NCBI RefSeq assembly: GCF_900116645.1
Contig: NZ_FPBO01000001.1
Location: forward strand, 380,416 to 444,415
DNA: 64,000 nt
Direction: 5' to 3'
Source of the DNA: Pseudoduganella namucuonensis
GTDB taxonomy: Bacteria; Pseudomonadota; Gammaproteobacteria; Burkholderiales; Burkholderiaceae_D
Shown here: piece by piece, positions 20,483-30,859 of the stretch
How the letters are laid out: every line of letters starts with the position of its first letter
Position numbering within the stretch: position 1 is the stretch's first letter
Program-made: the position numbers and the translations under genes
The notes under the pieces: model-generated
What the model was told of the DNA's origin: nothing
What the model saw: the letters and a program-made list of their open reading frames with translations, nothing else
Databases searched by the model: none

Positions 20483-21805
20483 ATGTTCCTTACCCAAGAG
20501 ATCATCCGCAAGAAGCGCGACAAGGGCGCGCTGTCCGCCGAGGAGATACAGTTCTTCGTGCGCGGCATCACCGACGGCAGCGTCAGCGAGGGCCAGATCG
20601 CCGCGCTGGCCATGGCCGTCTACTTCAACGACATGAACATGGACGAGCGCGTGGCCTTCACGCTGGCCATGCGCGACTCCGGCCACGTGCTGGACTGGCG
20701 CTCGCTGAACCTGCCCGGCCCCGTGGTCGACAAGCACTCCACCGGCGGCGTGGGCGACGTGGTGTCGCTGCTGCTGGGCCCCATGGTGGCGGCCTGTGGT
20801 GGCTACGTGCCGATGATCTCGGGCCGCGGCCTGGGCCACACCGGCGGCACGCTGGACAAGTTCGACTCCATCCCCGGCTACTGCACGGTGCCGGACAACG
20901 AGCTGTTCCGCAAGGTGGTGAGGGAAGTGGGCGTGGCCATCATCGGCCAGACCGCGCAGCTCGCGCCGTCGGACAAGCGCTTCTACAGCATCCGCGACGT
21001 GACGGCGACGGTGGAATCGGTGGCCATGATCACCGGCTCCATCCTGTCGAAGAAACTGTCGGCGGGCCTGGACGCGCTGGCCATGGACGTCAAGGTGGGC
21101 AGCGGCGCCTTCATGCCGAGCTACGACAAATCGGTGGAACTGGCCGAGAGCATCGTCAAGGTCGGCAACGGCGCCGGCATGATGACCTCCGCCATCCTGA
21201 CCGACATGAGCGAGTCGCTGGCGCCGTACGCCGGCAACGCGCTGGAGGTGCGCGGCGCGCTGGACTACCTGACCGGCAAGTCGCGCCCGGCGCGCCTGCA
21301 CGAGGTGACGATGGCGCTGTGCGCCGAGATGCTGGTGCTGGGCAAGGTGGCCACCACCGAGACCGAGGCGCGCATGAAGCTGCAGGCCGCGCTGGACACC
21401 GGCGCGGCCACCGAGCGCTTCGCCCGCATGGTGGCCGCGCTGGGCGGCCCGGCGGACCTGGTCGAGAACCCGGACAAGCACCTGGAAACGGCGCCCGTGG
21501 TGGTGCCGGCGCCGGCGCCGAGGTCCGGCCACGCCGCCGCGACCGACTGCCGCGGCATCGGCCTGGCGGTGGTAAGCCTGGGCGGCGGCCGCCGCCGGCC
21601 GACCGACAGCATCGACTTCGCGGTCGGCCTGACCGGCCTGGCCGAGCTGGGCGACAAGGTGGAGGAGGGCCAGCCGCTGGCCATGGTGCACGCGCGCAGC
21701 GAGGCCGCCGCCGCGCAGGCGGTGGCCGAGATCCAGGCCGCCTACGTCATCGCCGACGACAAGCCCGCCGCCAACCCCGTCATCTACCGCACCATCCGCC
21801 CATAA
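20483..21805 (+). CDS. deoA: Thymidine phosphorylase
   Basis: A 440-residue enzyme converting thymidine (and deoxyuridine) to base and deoxyribose 1-phosphate. The phosphate-binding block [10 protein letters not shown] (83-92), the family signature [14 protein letters not shown] (113-126) and the C-terminal alpha/beta domain with [13 protein letters not shown] are all present. Length equals E. coli DeoA. The thymine and uracil products can enter the reductive pyrimidine pathway encoded at 45540-52616. Confidence 0.96.
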   Translation: MFLTQEIIRKKRDKGALSAEEIQFFVRGITDGSVSEGQIAALAMAVYFNDMNMDERVAFTLAMRDSGHVLDWRSLNLPGPVVDKHSTGGVGDVVSLLLGPMVAACGGYVPMISGRGLGHTGGTLDKFDSIPGYCTVPDNELFRKVVREVGVAIIGQTAQLAPSDKRFYSIRDVTATVESVAMITGSILSKKLSAGLDALAMDVKVGSGAFMPSYDKSVELAESIVKVGNGAGMMTSAILTDMSESLAPYAGNALEVRGALDYLTGKSRPARLHEVTMALCAEMLVLGKVATTETEARMKLQAALDTGAATERFARMVAALGGPADLVENPDKHLETAPVVVPAPAPRSGHAAATDCRGIGLAVVSLGGGRRRPTDSIDFAVGLTGLAELGDKVEEGQPLAMVHARSEAAAAQAVAEIQAAYVIADDKPAANPVIYRTIRP

Positions 21806-21807
21806 CC

Positions 21808-21868
21808 CAAAACGAAGGGCCGGGGTCAGACCCAACGGGTCTGACCCCGGGTTCTGCCTCTGGTTTTG
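21808..21868. repeat. Palindromic intergenic element, copy 3
   Basis: Inner arms CCGGGGTCAGACCC (21820-21833) and GGGTCTGACCCCGG (21837-21850) are separated by AAC. Outer arms CAAAAC (21808-21813) and GTTTTG (21863-21868) flank them. It lies between deoA and cdd and ends two bases before the cdd ribosome-binding site. Confidence 0.85.
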
Positions 21869-21879
21869 AAGGAGCCAAC

Positions 21880-23498
<1,619 letters not shown>

Positions 23499-23502
23499 GA
23501 GC

Positions 23503-23574
23503 GTAGGGCGGAGTCCTAGTCCGCCGCATGCGTGCGGGTCTGCGCTAATCCGGCGGACTGGGAGTCCGCCCTAC
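23503..23574. repeat. Large inverted repeat between convergent genes
   Basis: The arms GTAGGGCGGA-GTCC and GGAGTCCGCCCTAC, plus inner AGTCCGCCG/CGGCGGACT, form a long imperfect hairpin over 72 bases. It lies four bases after the deaminase-like gene and before the convergent VOC gene. It may end transcription from both sides and looks like a dispersed repeat unit. Confidence 0.75.
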
Positions 23575-23582
23575 GGGATTGA

Positions 23583-24011
23583 TCAGTTTGCCCACGGATC
23601 GTAGGTGCCGATGCTCCAGATGTTGCCCTCGGGGTCGCGGCAGGTGAAGCCGCGGCCGCCGTAATCCTCGTCCTGCAGCGCCATCTCGATCGGCGCGCCG
23701 GCCTCGACCGCGCGCGCGTGCACGTGGTCGGCGTCGTTCACCACCAGGTAGCAGCTTTGCGTGACGCGCATGCCGGTCTTCGAGGGCTGCGTCATCAGCC
23801 GCCCGAATTCCGTGTCGAAAATGGAACTCAGCAGGACCATTCCGTTACCGTAGGTAAGCTGCGCGTGGGCGATGGTGCCATCCTCGTTGGGCACGACCAG
23901 TGAACGTTCGAACCCCAGCGTGTCGCATAGCCAGGCGATGGCCGCCGGGGCGTCGCGGTAGCGCAGACAGGGCAGGACGGTGGCGCGGGTACCCTTCGGT
24001 ATACTGGTCAT
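23583..24011 (-). CDS. VOC/glyoxalase-fold protein
   Basis: A 142-residue protein of the vicinal oxygen chelate fold, in the 'PhnB-like / glyoxalase_6' group often annotated as bleomycin-resistance-like. It shows two beta-alpha-beta-beta-beta units; the second has VVNDADHVHARAVEAGAPI and GGRGFTCRDPEGNIWSIGTY. The ATG at 24011 is preferred over 24044 because GGGAGAG lies just upstream. Function cannot be specified. Confidence 0.8.
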   Translation of the reverse strand: MTSIPKGTRATVLPCLRYRDAPAAIAWLCDTLGFERSLVVPNEDGTIAHAQLTYGNGMVLLSSIFDTEFGRLMTQPSKTGMRVTQSCYLVVNDADHVHARAVEAGAPIEMALQDEDYGGRGFTCRDPEGNIWSIGTYDPWAN

Positions 24012-24104
24012 GCTTGCTCTCCCTTGGTCAGGTGTGACGTTCAAAACAATATAGACCAGCTAACAAGGGCCAGCAAGCTGTAGAGGCGCGGGTTTTCGAG
24101 GTGT

Positions 24105-24881
24105 TTACATCTGTTGGAACAGGTGCGCGTTCCCGCGGCTAACTTCCAATTCCTCGTCGAAATTGCGCACGCGTACCATCTGCCTGCCGCGCAGGTCGCG
24201 CTTCACCTCGGCGATGGCGTCCACCCGCACCAAGGTGGAGCGGTGGATGCGCCAGAACTCGTTCGGATCGAGCTCGTCCTCCAGTTCCTTCAGCGTCTTG
24301 CGGATCAGGACCTCGCCCTGCAGCGTCTGCACGCGCGTGTATTTTTCGTCGGCGCGGAAAAACAACACCTCGCGCGTGCTGATCATGCGCAGGTTGCTGC
24401 CCACCATGGCCTGGATCCAGCGCAGGTACTCGACCGGCTTTTTCGCGGCGGCGGCCGGGGCGCCGGAGCGTTGCAGCAGTTCGCTCAGCTGGCGTTCGAT
24501 ATTGGCCGGCGTTTTGCCGAGCCGCTCCCGCAGCCGCGCGACGGTGGTGCGCAGGCGCTCGCCGCCGGCCGGTTTCAGCAGGTAGTCCAGCGCGCCCTGC
24601 TCGAAGGCCTCGATGGCGTACTGGTCGTAGGCGGTGACGAACACGATGTGGCAGCGGTTGAACAGCATGCGCGCCGCCTCGATGCCGGACAGGCCGGGCA
24701 TGCGAATGTCGAGGAACACGATGTCCGGCTGGTGCAGCCCGGTGAGCGCGATGGCCTCGATGCCGTTGACCGCCTCGGCCACGATCTCCAGTTCCGGCCA
24801 GGCCTCGTGCAGGCGGCTGCGCAGCAGCTGGCGCATGGGCTCCTCGTCGTCGGCGATCAGCGCGGTGGGCTTGCGGTCCAT
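24105..24881 (-). CDS. LytTR-family response regulator
   Basis: A 258-residue response regulator. The receiver domain (about 5-120) has the acidic pair DD (11-12), phosphoacceptor D58 in VFLDIRMPG and K in YLLKP. A linker leads to a LytTR DNA-binding domain (about 160-258) with EVLFFRADEKYTRV and FWRIHRSTLVRV. Its ATG overlaps the sensor kinase stop by one base (TGATG), so the pair is coupled. LytTR proteins bind paired direct repeats; no target can be named from the sequence. Confidence 0.93.
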   Translation of the reverse strand: MDRKPTALIADDEEPMRQLLRSRLHEAWPELEIVAEAVNGIEAIALTGLHQPDIVFLDIRMPGLSGIEAARMLFNRCHIVFVTAYDQYAIEAFEQGALDYLLKPAGGERLRTTVARLRERLGKTPANIERQLSELLQRSGAPAAAAKKPVEYLRWIQAMVGSNLRMISTREVLFFRADEKYTRVQTLQGEVLIRKTLKELEDELDPNEFWRIHRSTLVRVDAIAEVKRDLRGRQMVRVRNFDEELEVSRGNAHLFQQM

Positions 24882-25807
24882 CACGGTTTGCTCCCGGCGA
24901 AGATGTCCGGCGTGAACGGCAGGCGCACGATGGCGCGGGCGCCGCCGTCGTGCGGCGCCTCCAGGATCAGCTGGGCGCGCGCGCCGTACAGCAGGCGCAG
25001 GCGCTCGCGCACGTTGTTCAGGCCCAGGCCGTCGCCGGCGTGCAGGTCGAAGCCCACGCCGTCGTCCTGCACCTCCACCTGCAGCACGTTGCCGGCGGCG
25101 GTGGACGACGCCGAGGCGCGGATGTCGATGCGGCCGCCCTCGATCTTCGGCTCCAGGCCGTGCTTGATGGCGTTTTCGATCAGCGTCTGCAACATCATGG
25201 GCGGGAAGGACGCGCTCAGCAGGTCGGGCGTGACGTCGATGGACACCGCCAGCCGCTCCTTCATGCGCGCCTGCATGATGGCGAGGTAGGCGCGCGACAT
25301 CTCGATCTGGCGGCCCAGCGTGCCGTTGCCCTTGGCGCGCATCTGCGGCAGCGTGGCGCGCAGGTAGTCGATTAGGTGGGTGTGGATTTTCGCCGCCTGC
25401 GGCGGGTCGGTTTCGATCAGCTGGCCGATCAGGGCCAGCGTGTTGAACAGGAAGTGCGGCTCCACCTGCGCCTGCAGCGCCGCCATCTGCGCCTCCACCA
25501 GGCGCCGTTCCAGCGTCTCGGTGTCGGCCTGCTCGGTGGCCACGCGCGCCTCGGTCTCGGCGCGGCGCTTGCCGCCGGCCAGCACCTTCAGGCCGATGGA
25601 CACGAGCATGAACATGCTGGCCTGTTCGCCCATGCGCAAGGGCGCGGCGACCAGGATGATCAGGAGGCAGATGATGATCAGCTGGCGCCACTCCACCTGC
25701 GCCAGCCAGTCGAAAAAGGCCCACCACAGCGTGCGCGCGGTCTCGCCGAGTTCGCGGATGAAGGCGAACACGCTGCGGGTGCCCTTTTTCGTGCGGCTGA
25801 AGGCCAT
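24881..25807 (-). CDS. LytS-type sensor histidine kinase
   Basis: A 308-residue kinase with a short cytoplasmic N-terminus, a hydrophobic segment near 42-56 and perhaps another near 63-75, a coiled-coil region (about 80-115), the His_kinase motif with H118 in EPHFLFNTLALIG, and an HATPase domain with N in LIENAIKHGLEP and GLGLNNVRERL. It has no large sensory domain, so the signal may come through the membrane segments or a partner. The small membrane protein encoded directly upstream (stop TGA, one base, ATG) is a candidate partner. Confidence 0.92.
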   Translation of the reverse strand: MAFSRTKKGTRSVFAFIRELGETARTLWWAFFDWLAQVEWRQLIIICLLIILVAAPLRMGEQASMFMLVSIGLKVLAGGKRRAETEARVATEQADTETLERRLVEAQMAALQAQVEPHFLFNTLALIGQLIETDPPQAAKIHTHLIDYLRATLPQMRAKGNGTLGRQIEMSRAYLAIMQARMKERLAVSIDVTPDLLSASFPPMMLQTLIENAIKHGLEPKIEGGRIDIRASASSTAAGNVLQVEVQDDGVGFDLHAGDGLGLNNVRERLRLLYGARAQLILEAPHDGGARAIVRLPFTPDIFAGSKP

Positions 25808-25808
25808 G

Positions 25809-26081
25809 TCAGTGTTCCTTGTGCGGGGTGTAGCGGCCGTTGCGCTTCTTATCGTGGTAGGCCGCGATCATGGACACGGCGATCTTCAGCAGCAGGAACA
25901 CGGCGAACAGGGTCAGCGCCAGCGGCAGGATGGTCAGCAGCAGGGCCAGCATGACGCAGCTGGCCAGCAGCGCCGGCCACGACATGCGCGACAGCGTGCG
26001 CATGAAGAAATGGCCGATGTGGGTGGCCGCTTTGCCAACCTCGCGCAGCACGTCGGTGAAAGAGCGGTTGATGGTTTTCAT
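25809..26081 (-). CDS. Small membrane protein in the LytS/LytTR operon
   Basis: A 90-residue protein with a basic N-terminus, a long hydrophobic stretch (about 35-72, likely two membrane helices) and a charged C-terminus (YHDKKRNGRYTPHKEH). A GGAGG ribosome-binding site lies six bases before the ATG. Its stop is one base before the kinase ATG, so it should be co-translated with the sensor. I do not recognise the family. A role as a membrane partner or accessory to the sensor is inference. Confidence 0.7.
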   Translation of the reverse strand: MKTINRSFTDVLREVGKAATHIGHFFMRTLSRMSWPALLASCVMLALLLTILPLALTLFAVFLLLKIAVSMIAAYHDKKRNGRYTPHKEH

Positions 26082-26179
26082 GAAATGCCTCCGGGGTGTC
26101 GATGGTGTAACTGTACCAAGGAGGCGCGGCCGCCGGGGCGGATTCCGACGAATGGGCGATTAAGCGGGTTAAGCCGCGG

Positions 26180-26743
26180 CTAGGCGGCGTGGGCGGCTTC
26201 CCAGTCGGAGCGCAGCAGGCCGTAGAAGTCGGTGTCGCAGACCTGGCCGTCGACGATCCAGCGCTCGCGCATATGGCCCTCGTGGCGAAAATGCAAACGT
26301 TCCAGCAGCCTGGCCGAGCCGCTGTTGCGCGGGTCGATGTCGGCCTCGATGCGGCGCAGCTCCAGCGGCCCGAAGGCGTGCCGTATCAGCGCCGGCAGCG
26401 CTTCCTGCATATAGCCCTTGCCCCAGTGCGCGCGGCCGAGCATGTAGCCGATATCGCAACGGCGGTTCTGCCGGCTGAAGGCGTACAGCTTGCACACCCC
26501 CACCAGTTCGCCCGTTTCGGCCAGCGTGATGGCCAGGCACAGCGCCGTGCCCTTGTCGTAGTTCGCCAGGGTGTCGGCGACGAAGGCGGCCGCCTGCGCC
26601 GGATCGGTCCAGGGCGCCGTGCTCCAGTACGCCATGGCCTCGGTGTCCGAATAGATGGGGTACAGCGCCGCCGCGTCCGCGTCGCGCAGGAAGCGCAGCG
26701 CCAGTCGGGCGGTGGTCAGGGTGAAGGGTGAAAAAATGGTCAT
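26180..26743 (-). CDS. GNAT family N-acetyltransferase (RimJ/RimL-like)
   Basis: A 187-residue acetyltransferase of the Acetyltransf_3 group. It begins with the usual LTTARLALRFLRDADA and contains GVCKLYAF, the acetyl-CoA region CDIGYMLGRAHWGKGYMQEALP and NSGSARLLERLHFRHEG. The ATG at 26743 is chosen because the family-typical start follows. Substrate unknown: protein N-termini or small amines are possible. Confidence 0.88.
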   Translation of the reverse strand: MTIFSPFTLTTARLALRFLRDADAAALYPIYSDTEAMAYWSTAPWTDPAQAAAFVADTLANYDKGTALCLAITLAETGELVGVCKLYAFSRQNRRCDIGYMLGRAHWGKGYMQEALPALIRHAFGPLELRRIEADIDPRNSGSARLLERLHFRHEGHMRERWIVDGQVCDTDFYGLLRSDWEAAHAA

Positions 26744-26802
26744 CTCGCGTCGGCTCCTCGCTTGCACAATTGCTAATAATACAGCGCGCCGCGCGTTCCG
26801 GT

Positions 26803-28251
26803 CTAGCCGCCCGCCCCGGCCGAGAGGGCCACGCAGCGGCGCGCCAGGATGGCGGTGGGGTCGAGCAGCACGACGGCGCGCCCGCCGGCCTCGTAGGCCG
26901 GATGCTCCGGCAGCAGCAGGGGCAGCTCGGTGCAGCCGAGTATGACCACGGTGGCGCCGCGTTCGGCCAGGTGGGCCAGCGCGCGCAGCAGCTGCTCCCT
27001 GCACGCGCCGTCGACGTGGCCGGCCTTGACGCCGAGCTTGCCGTAGATGGCCTCCATCACCAGCGCCTGGTGGGCGGCGTCCGGCACGATCAGCTCGAAG
27101 GCGGCGCCGCGCGCGGCCTCGTGGTAGACGCCACTGTCCACGGTGCCCGTGGTGGCCAGCAGGCCCACCGTGGCGTGGCCCGCGCAATGCTCGCCGATGT
27201 GGCGCACGGTCTCCGACAGCATGTTGACGATGGGGACGGACAGGCCGGGCTGCAGCCGCGCCACGTAGGCGTGCGCGGTGTTGCAGGGCATGGCGATGAG
27301 CGCCGCGCCGTTAGCCTCCAGGCGCTTGCAGGCGGAGTAGAGCGCCAGCGTGGGATCGGCGCCCTGGCCGACCAGGTTGGCCGTGCGGTCCGGGATCTGC
27401 GGGTTGTGGTCGACGATCAGGCGGATGTGGTCCTGGTCGCGCTCGGCGCTGGTGTTGCGGATGATCTTCTGCATGAAATCGACGGTGGCGGCCGGGCCGA
27501 TGCCGCCGATGATGCCCAGCTTGAACGCCGGCGGGCGCTGGCCCTCGTGGTGCGCCAGCGCGTGGTCCACATAGACTTGGTGGCTGTCGACGACGGGCAG
27601 GCCGCGCTCGCGCAGCGCCCCAGCCAGCACGGCGATTTCGCTGGCGCCGGGCACGATCAGCTCGGCCCCCTGCGCCAGCAAGTCCTCGCAGGCCCGGTGC
27701 AGCCGCTCCAGCGCGGCGCCGCCGGCGTGGCCGGCCAGCACGCCGTCGTCGCCGTACATGGCGGGCAGCACGCAGCCGGCCTGCGTCTCGTCCGACGGAT
27801 AGAGCAGTGTGGCGGCGCCGAAATACCGCTCGAACAAGCCCCGCTCCCGCACGTAGCTGGTGCACAGCACGCCCAGCCTGCGCGGCCCGGCGTCGTCCAG
27901 GTGCCGGGCCAGCGCCGTCATCATGTTCAGCACGGGAACGTGCAGTTCGGCCTGCAGTTCGTCCAGGAAGGTGTGGCTGATGAAGCAGGGCAGCAGCACG
28001 CCGTCGGCCCGGCATTGCTCGAGCAGCTCCATGCTATCGTAGAGATACAGCTTGCGTCCGCCGATCAGGGCCGGCTCGGCGCCGGTGCCCGCGCCCCGCT
28101 CGTAGCGGCTTTGCTCGAACGTCACGCGGTAGCGCCCGGTGGCGCCGCGCGCGGCCAGGGTCCGCAGCAGCTTGCCGTGCAGGTCGGCGCCGGCCAGGCG
28201 GCCGAGGCCGCCGATGATGGCGAGGTGGCGGGGGGCGGAGCTGTGGGTCAT
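26803..28251 (-). CDS. Tandem Asp/Glu racemase-family protein
   Basis: A 482-residue fusion of two Asp/Glu racemase domains. The C-terminal domain (about 243-482) has both catalytic cysteines: C323 in MPCNTAHA and C440 in LGCTEL, with IIGGIGPAATVDFM at its start. The N-terminal domain (about 8-235) keeps C89 in LLPCFISHTF, but the second site reads GASE (202-205) instead of GCTE, so it cannot use the two-cysteine mechanism. AAGGA lies eight bases before the ATG at 28251, favouring this start over 28275. With aspA and a LysR gene next door, it probably makes L-aspartate from D-aspartate. Confidence 0.85.
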   Translation of the reverse strand: MTHSSAPRHLAIIGGLGRLAGADLHGKLLRTLAARGATGRYRVTFEQSRYERGAGTGAEPALIGGRKLYLYDSMELLEQCRADGVLLPCFISHTFLDELQAELHVPVLNMMTALARHLDDAGPRRLGVLCTSYVRERGLFERYFGAATLLYPSDETQAGCVLPAMYGDDGVLAGHAGGAALERLHRACEDLLAQGAELIVPGASEIAVLAGALRERGLPVVDSHQVYVDHALAHHEGQRPPAFKLGIIGGIGPAATVDFMQKIIRNTSAERDQDHIRLIVDHNPQIPDRTANLVGQGADPTLALYSACKRLEANGAALIAMPCNTAHAYVARLQPGLSVPIVNMLSETVRHIGEHCAGHATVGLLATTGTVDSGVYHEAARGAAFELIVPDAAHQALVMEAIYGKLGVKAGHVDGACREQLLRALAHLAERGATVVILGCTELPLLLPEHPAYEAGGRAVVLLDPTAILARRCVALSAGAGG

Positions 28252-28331
28252 GGGGAAAGTCCTTGCGTCTATCATTGGCGCAACGATACCGGAGCCTGGC
28301 CCGCGCGATTATGCAAGTTTGTGATGGCTTC

Positions 28332-28346
28332 ATGCTTTTACGGCAT
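28332..28346. promoter_or_regulatory. Candidate LysR-type binding site
   Basis: An ATGC-N7-GCAT inverted repeat (T-N11-A type) in the 151-base divergent region between the racemase gene and the LysR gene, where an autoregulatory LTTR site is expected. Confidence 0.4.
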
Positions 28347-28402
28347 AAACCCCGGCGCGGCGCGGCCCTACAATACGCGTCGGCACTATGGAGAGCGGAC
28401 CG

Positions 28403-29293
28403 ATGGACATCAAATGGCTGGAAGATTTCTTGAGCCTGGCGCAGACGCGCAATTTCTCGCGCTCGGCCGAGGACCGCAGCGTGACGCAGTCGGCCCTGAG
28501 CCGGCGCATCCAGTCGCTCGAGGCCTGGGTGGGCGCGGACCTGGTGGACCGCAGCACCTATCCGCTGGTGCTCACGCCGGCCGGCAAGATGTTCAGCGTG
28601 GCCGCCACCGAGGCGATGCGGCTGCTGAACGACACGCGCGCCGTGCTGCGCGTGCAGGAAACCAGCGACCAGGTGCTGCGCGTGTCCGCCGGCCACGCCC
28701 TGGCGCTGAACTTCTTCCCCAACTGGCTGAACTCGGCGCAGGCGCGGCACGGGCCGCTGCGCGCCCGCATCTTGCCGGCCAACATCCACGATTCCGTGCT
28801 GTCGCTGGTGGAGGGCAATTGCGACCTGCTGTTGTGCTACCACCACGCCGAGCTGCCCATCGAGCTGGACCCGAAGCGTTTCGAATACCTGCACCTGGGC
28901 GACGAGACGGTGATGCCGGTGTCGGTGCCCAACCGGGCCGGCTCGCCCGCCTACTGCCTGCCCGGCGGCAAGGCCGCGCCCCTGCCTTACCTGGCCTACA
29001 CGGCCACCTCCTACTTCGGCCGCGTGGTGCAGCGCATCCAGACCCGCGCCGGCCAGCCGGGCTGCCTGCAAAACTGCTACGAGAGCGACCTGGCCGAGCT
29101 GCTGAAGACCATGGCCCTGTCCGGGCACGGCCTGGCCTGGCTGCCGGAGAGCTGCATCGCGCGCGAGCTGGCCGAGGGCAAGCTGGTGCGCGCCGGCGGC
29201 GACCAGTGGACCATGCGACTGGAAATCCGCCTGTTCCGCGCCATCGACCGGCGCAAGCCCATGCTGGACGAGTTGTGGGCCAAGCTGGGATAG
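28403..29293 (+). CDS. LysR family transcriptional regulator
   Basis: A 296-residue LTTR with an N-terminal helix-turn-helix (MDIKWLEDFLSLAQTRNFSR, then VTQSALSRRIQSLE) and an effector domain. The N-terminus resembles the HypT/YjiE branch. The ATG at 28403 has GGAG nine bases upstream and gives the normal LTTR start. Divergent from the racemase-like gene and upstream of aspA, it is the natural candidate regulator of aspartate metabolism here. Confidence 0.9.
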   Translation: MDIKWLEDFLSLAQTRNFSRSAEDRSVTQSALSRRIQSLEAWVGADLVDRSTYPLVLTPAGKMFSVAATEAMRLLNDTRAVLRVQETSDQVLRVSAGHALALNFFPNWLNSAQARHGPLRARILPANIHDSVLSLVEGNCDLLLCYHHAELPIELDPKRFEYLHLGDETVMPVSVPNRAGSPAYCLPGGKAAPLPYLAYTATSYFGRVVQRIQTRAGQPGCLQNCYESDLAELLKTMALSGHGLAWLPESCIARELAEGKLVRAGGDQWTMRLEIRLFRAIDRRKPMLDELWAKLG

Positions 29294-29323
29294 CGGGGCA
29301 TTCCCGGCCGGCATCAATCTATG

Positions 29324-29339
29324 TCCGATCGGAATAGTT
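29324..29339 (+). promoter_or_regulatory. Palindrome upstream of aspA sharing a motif with the symporter promoter
   Basis: TCCGATCGGA (29324-29333) is a perfect palindrome inside a TATG...AATA context of LTTR type. The overlapping TCGGAATAGTT (29329-29339) recurs in the same orientation upstream of the dicarboxylate symporter gene (39013-39023, minus strand). Confidence 0.4.
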
Positions 29340-29407
29340 AGGGCGGGGCCCGTCCCTAGAATGAGTTCGTCGATTTCCCGACGCGTGCCATTCTAAAAGG
29401 ACCCAGC

Positions 29408-30823
29408 ATGTCATCCACCGAACACCGCACCGAGCGCGACCTTCTCGGCGAACGCGCCATACCGCAACAGGCCTACTACGGCATCCACACGCTGCGCGCC
29501 GTGGAAAACTTCCCCATCAGCGGCACGCCCATCGGCCGCAACGCCGACCTGGTCGCGGCGCTGGCCACCGTCAAGCAGGCGGCGGCAGTCGCCAACCGCC
29601 AGCTCGGCCTGCTCGAGCCGGAGCTGGCGGACGCCATCATCGCCGCCTGCCAGGAGATCCGCGACGGCCGGCTGCACGGCGAGTTCGTGGTGGACATGAT
29701 CCAGGGCGGCGCGGGAACGTCCACCAACATGAACGCCAACGAGGTCATCGCCAACCGCGCGCTTGAGCTGCTGGGACAGCCGCGCGGCGCCTACAAGGTG
29801 CTGCATCCCAACGAGCACGTCAACCTCGGCCAGAGCACCAACGACGTGTACCCGACCGCGCTGCGGCTGGCCGCCCACGCCGGCGCGCTCCGCCTGCTGG
29901 CCGCCATGGAACAGTTGCGCCGCTCGTTCGGCGCCAAGGCCGACGAGTTCGCCGACGTGCTGAAGATGGGCCGCACCCAGCTGCAGGACGCGGTGCCGAT
30001 GACCTTGGGCCAGGAGTTCCGCACCTACGCCGTGATGCTGGCGGACGACCAGGCCAGGCTGGCCGAGGCGGCCGCGCTGCTGGGCGAGATCAACCTGGGT
30101 GCGACCGCCATCGGCACCGGCATCAACAGCCATCCCGAGTACGCGCGGCTGGTGTGCGAGGCCTTGTCCCAACTGAGCGGCGTGGCGCTGACCACGGCGC
30201 CGGACCTGATCGCCGCCACGCAGGACGTGGGCGCCTTCGTCCAGCTGTCCGGCGTGCTCAAGCGCGCGGCGCTCAAGCTGTCCAAGATTTGCAACGACCT
30301 GCGCCTGCTGTCCAGCGGCCCGCGCGCGGGGCTGGGCGAAATCAGCCTGCCGTCCATGCAGGCCGGCTCCAGCATCATGCCCGGCAAGGTCAATCCGGTA
30401 ATTCCCGAAGTGGTGAACCAGATCGCCTTCGAGGTGCTGGGCAACGACGTGACCATCAGCTTCGCCGCCGAGGGCGGACAGCTGCAACTGAACGCCTTCG
30501 AACCCATCATCGCCTACGCGCTGTTCAACAGCATCGCCCACCTGGACGCCGGTTGCCGCGTGCTGGCCAGCCGCTGCGTGGACGGCATCGTCGCCAACGT
30601 CGACCACCTGCAGGCGCAGGTCGACAACTCGATCGGCCTGGTCACGGCGCTCAACCCCTTCATCGGCTACGAGGCCGCCACCCGGCTGGCGCAGGACGCG
30701 CTGGCCAGCGGACGCGGCGTGCGCCAGCTGGTGCTGGAGCGCGATCTGCTCAGCCCGGCGGAGTTGGACCGGGTACTGCAGCCCGCCAGCCTGACGCAGC
30801 CGCGGCCGGTCGCCGCCGTTTGA
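29408..30823 (+). CDS. aspA: Aspartate ammonia-lyase
   Basis: A 471-residue member of the fumarase/aspartase superfamily converting L-aspartate to fumarate and ammonia. The superfamily signature GSSIMPGKVNP lies at 320-330. TSTNMNANEV and NLGQSTNDVYPTA near the N-terminal third complete the active site, and the length matches E. coli AspA. An AAGGA ribosome-binding site precedes the ATG. Neighbours supply a racemase-like enzyme upstream and a porin downstream. Confidence 0.93.
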   Translation: MSSTEHRTERDLLGERAIPQQAYYGIHTLRAVENFPISGTPIGRNADLVAALATVKQAAAVANRQLGLLEPELADAIIAACQEIRDGRLHGEFVVDMIQGGAGTSTNMNANEVIANRALELLGQPRGAYKVLHPNEHVNLGQSTNDVYPTALRLAAHAGALRLLAAMEQLRRSFGAKADEFADVLKMGRTQLQDAVPMTLGQEFRTYAVMLADDQARLAEAAALLGEINLGATAIGTGINSHPEYARLVCEALSQLSGVALTTAPDLIAATQDVGAFVQLSGVLKRAALKLSKICNDLRLLSSGPRAGLGEISLPSMQAGSSIMPGKVNPVIPEVVNQIAFEVLGNDVTISFAAEGGQLQLNAFEPIIAYALFNSIAHLDAGCRVLASRCVDGIVANVDHLQAQVDNSIGLVTALNPFIGYEAATRLAQDALASGRGVRQLVLERDLLSPAELDRVLQPASLTQPRPVAAV

Positions 30824-30859
30824 GTTTTTTGCCGCCCCCATAATAATCAGGAGATTAAG

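Noticed and set aside
19106..21835. A 909-codon open frame on the minus strand across the ALDH, deoA and repeat regions
   Set aside because: It is antisense to well-supported genes, has the His/Arg/Gln/Val-rich composition of GC-rich shadow frames and matches no family.
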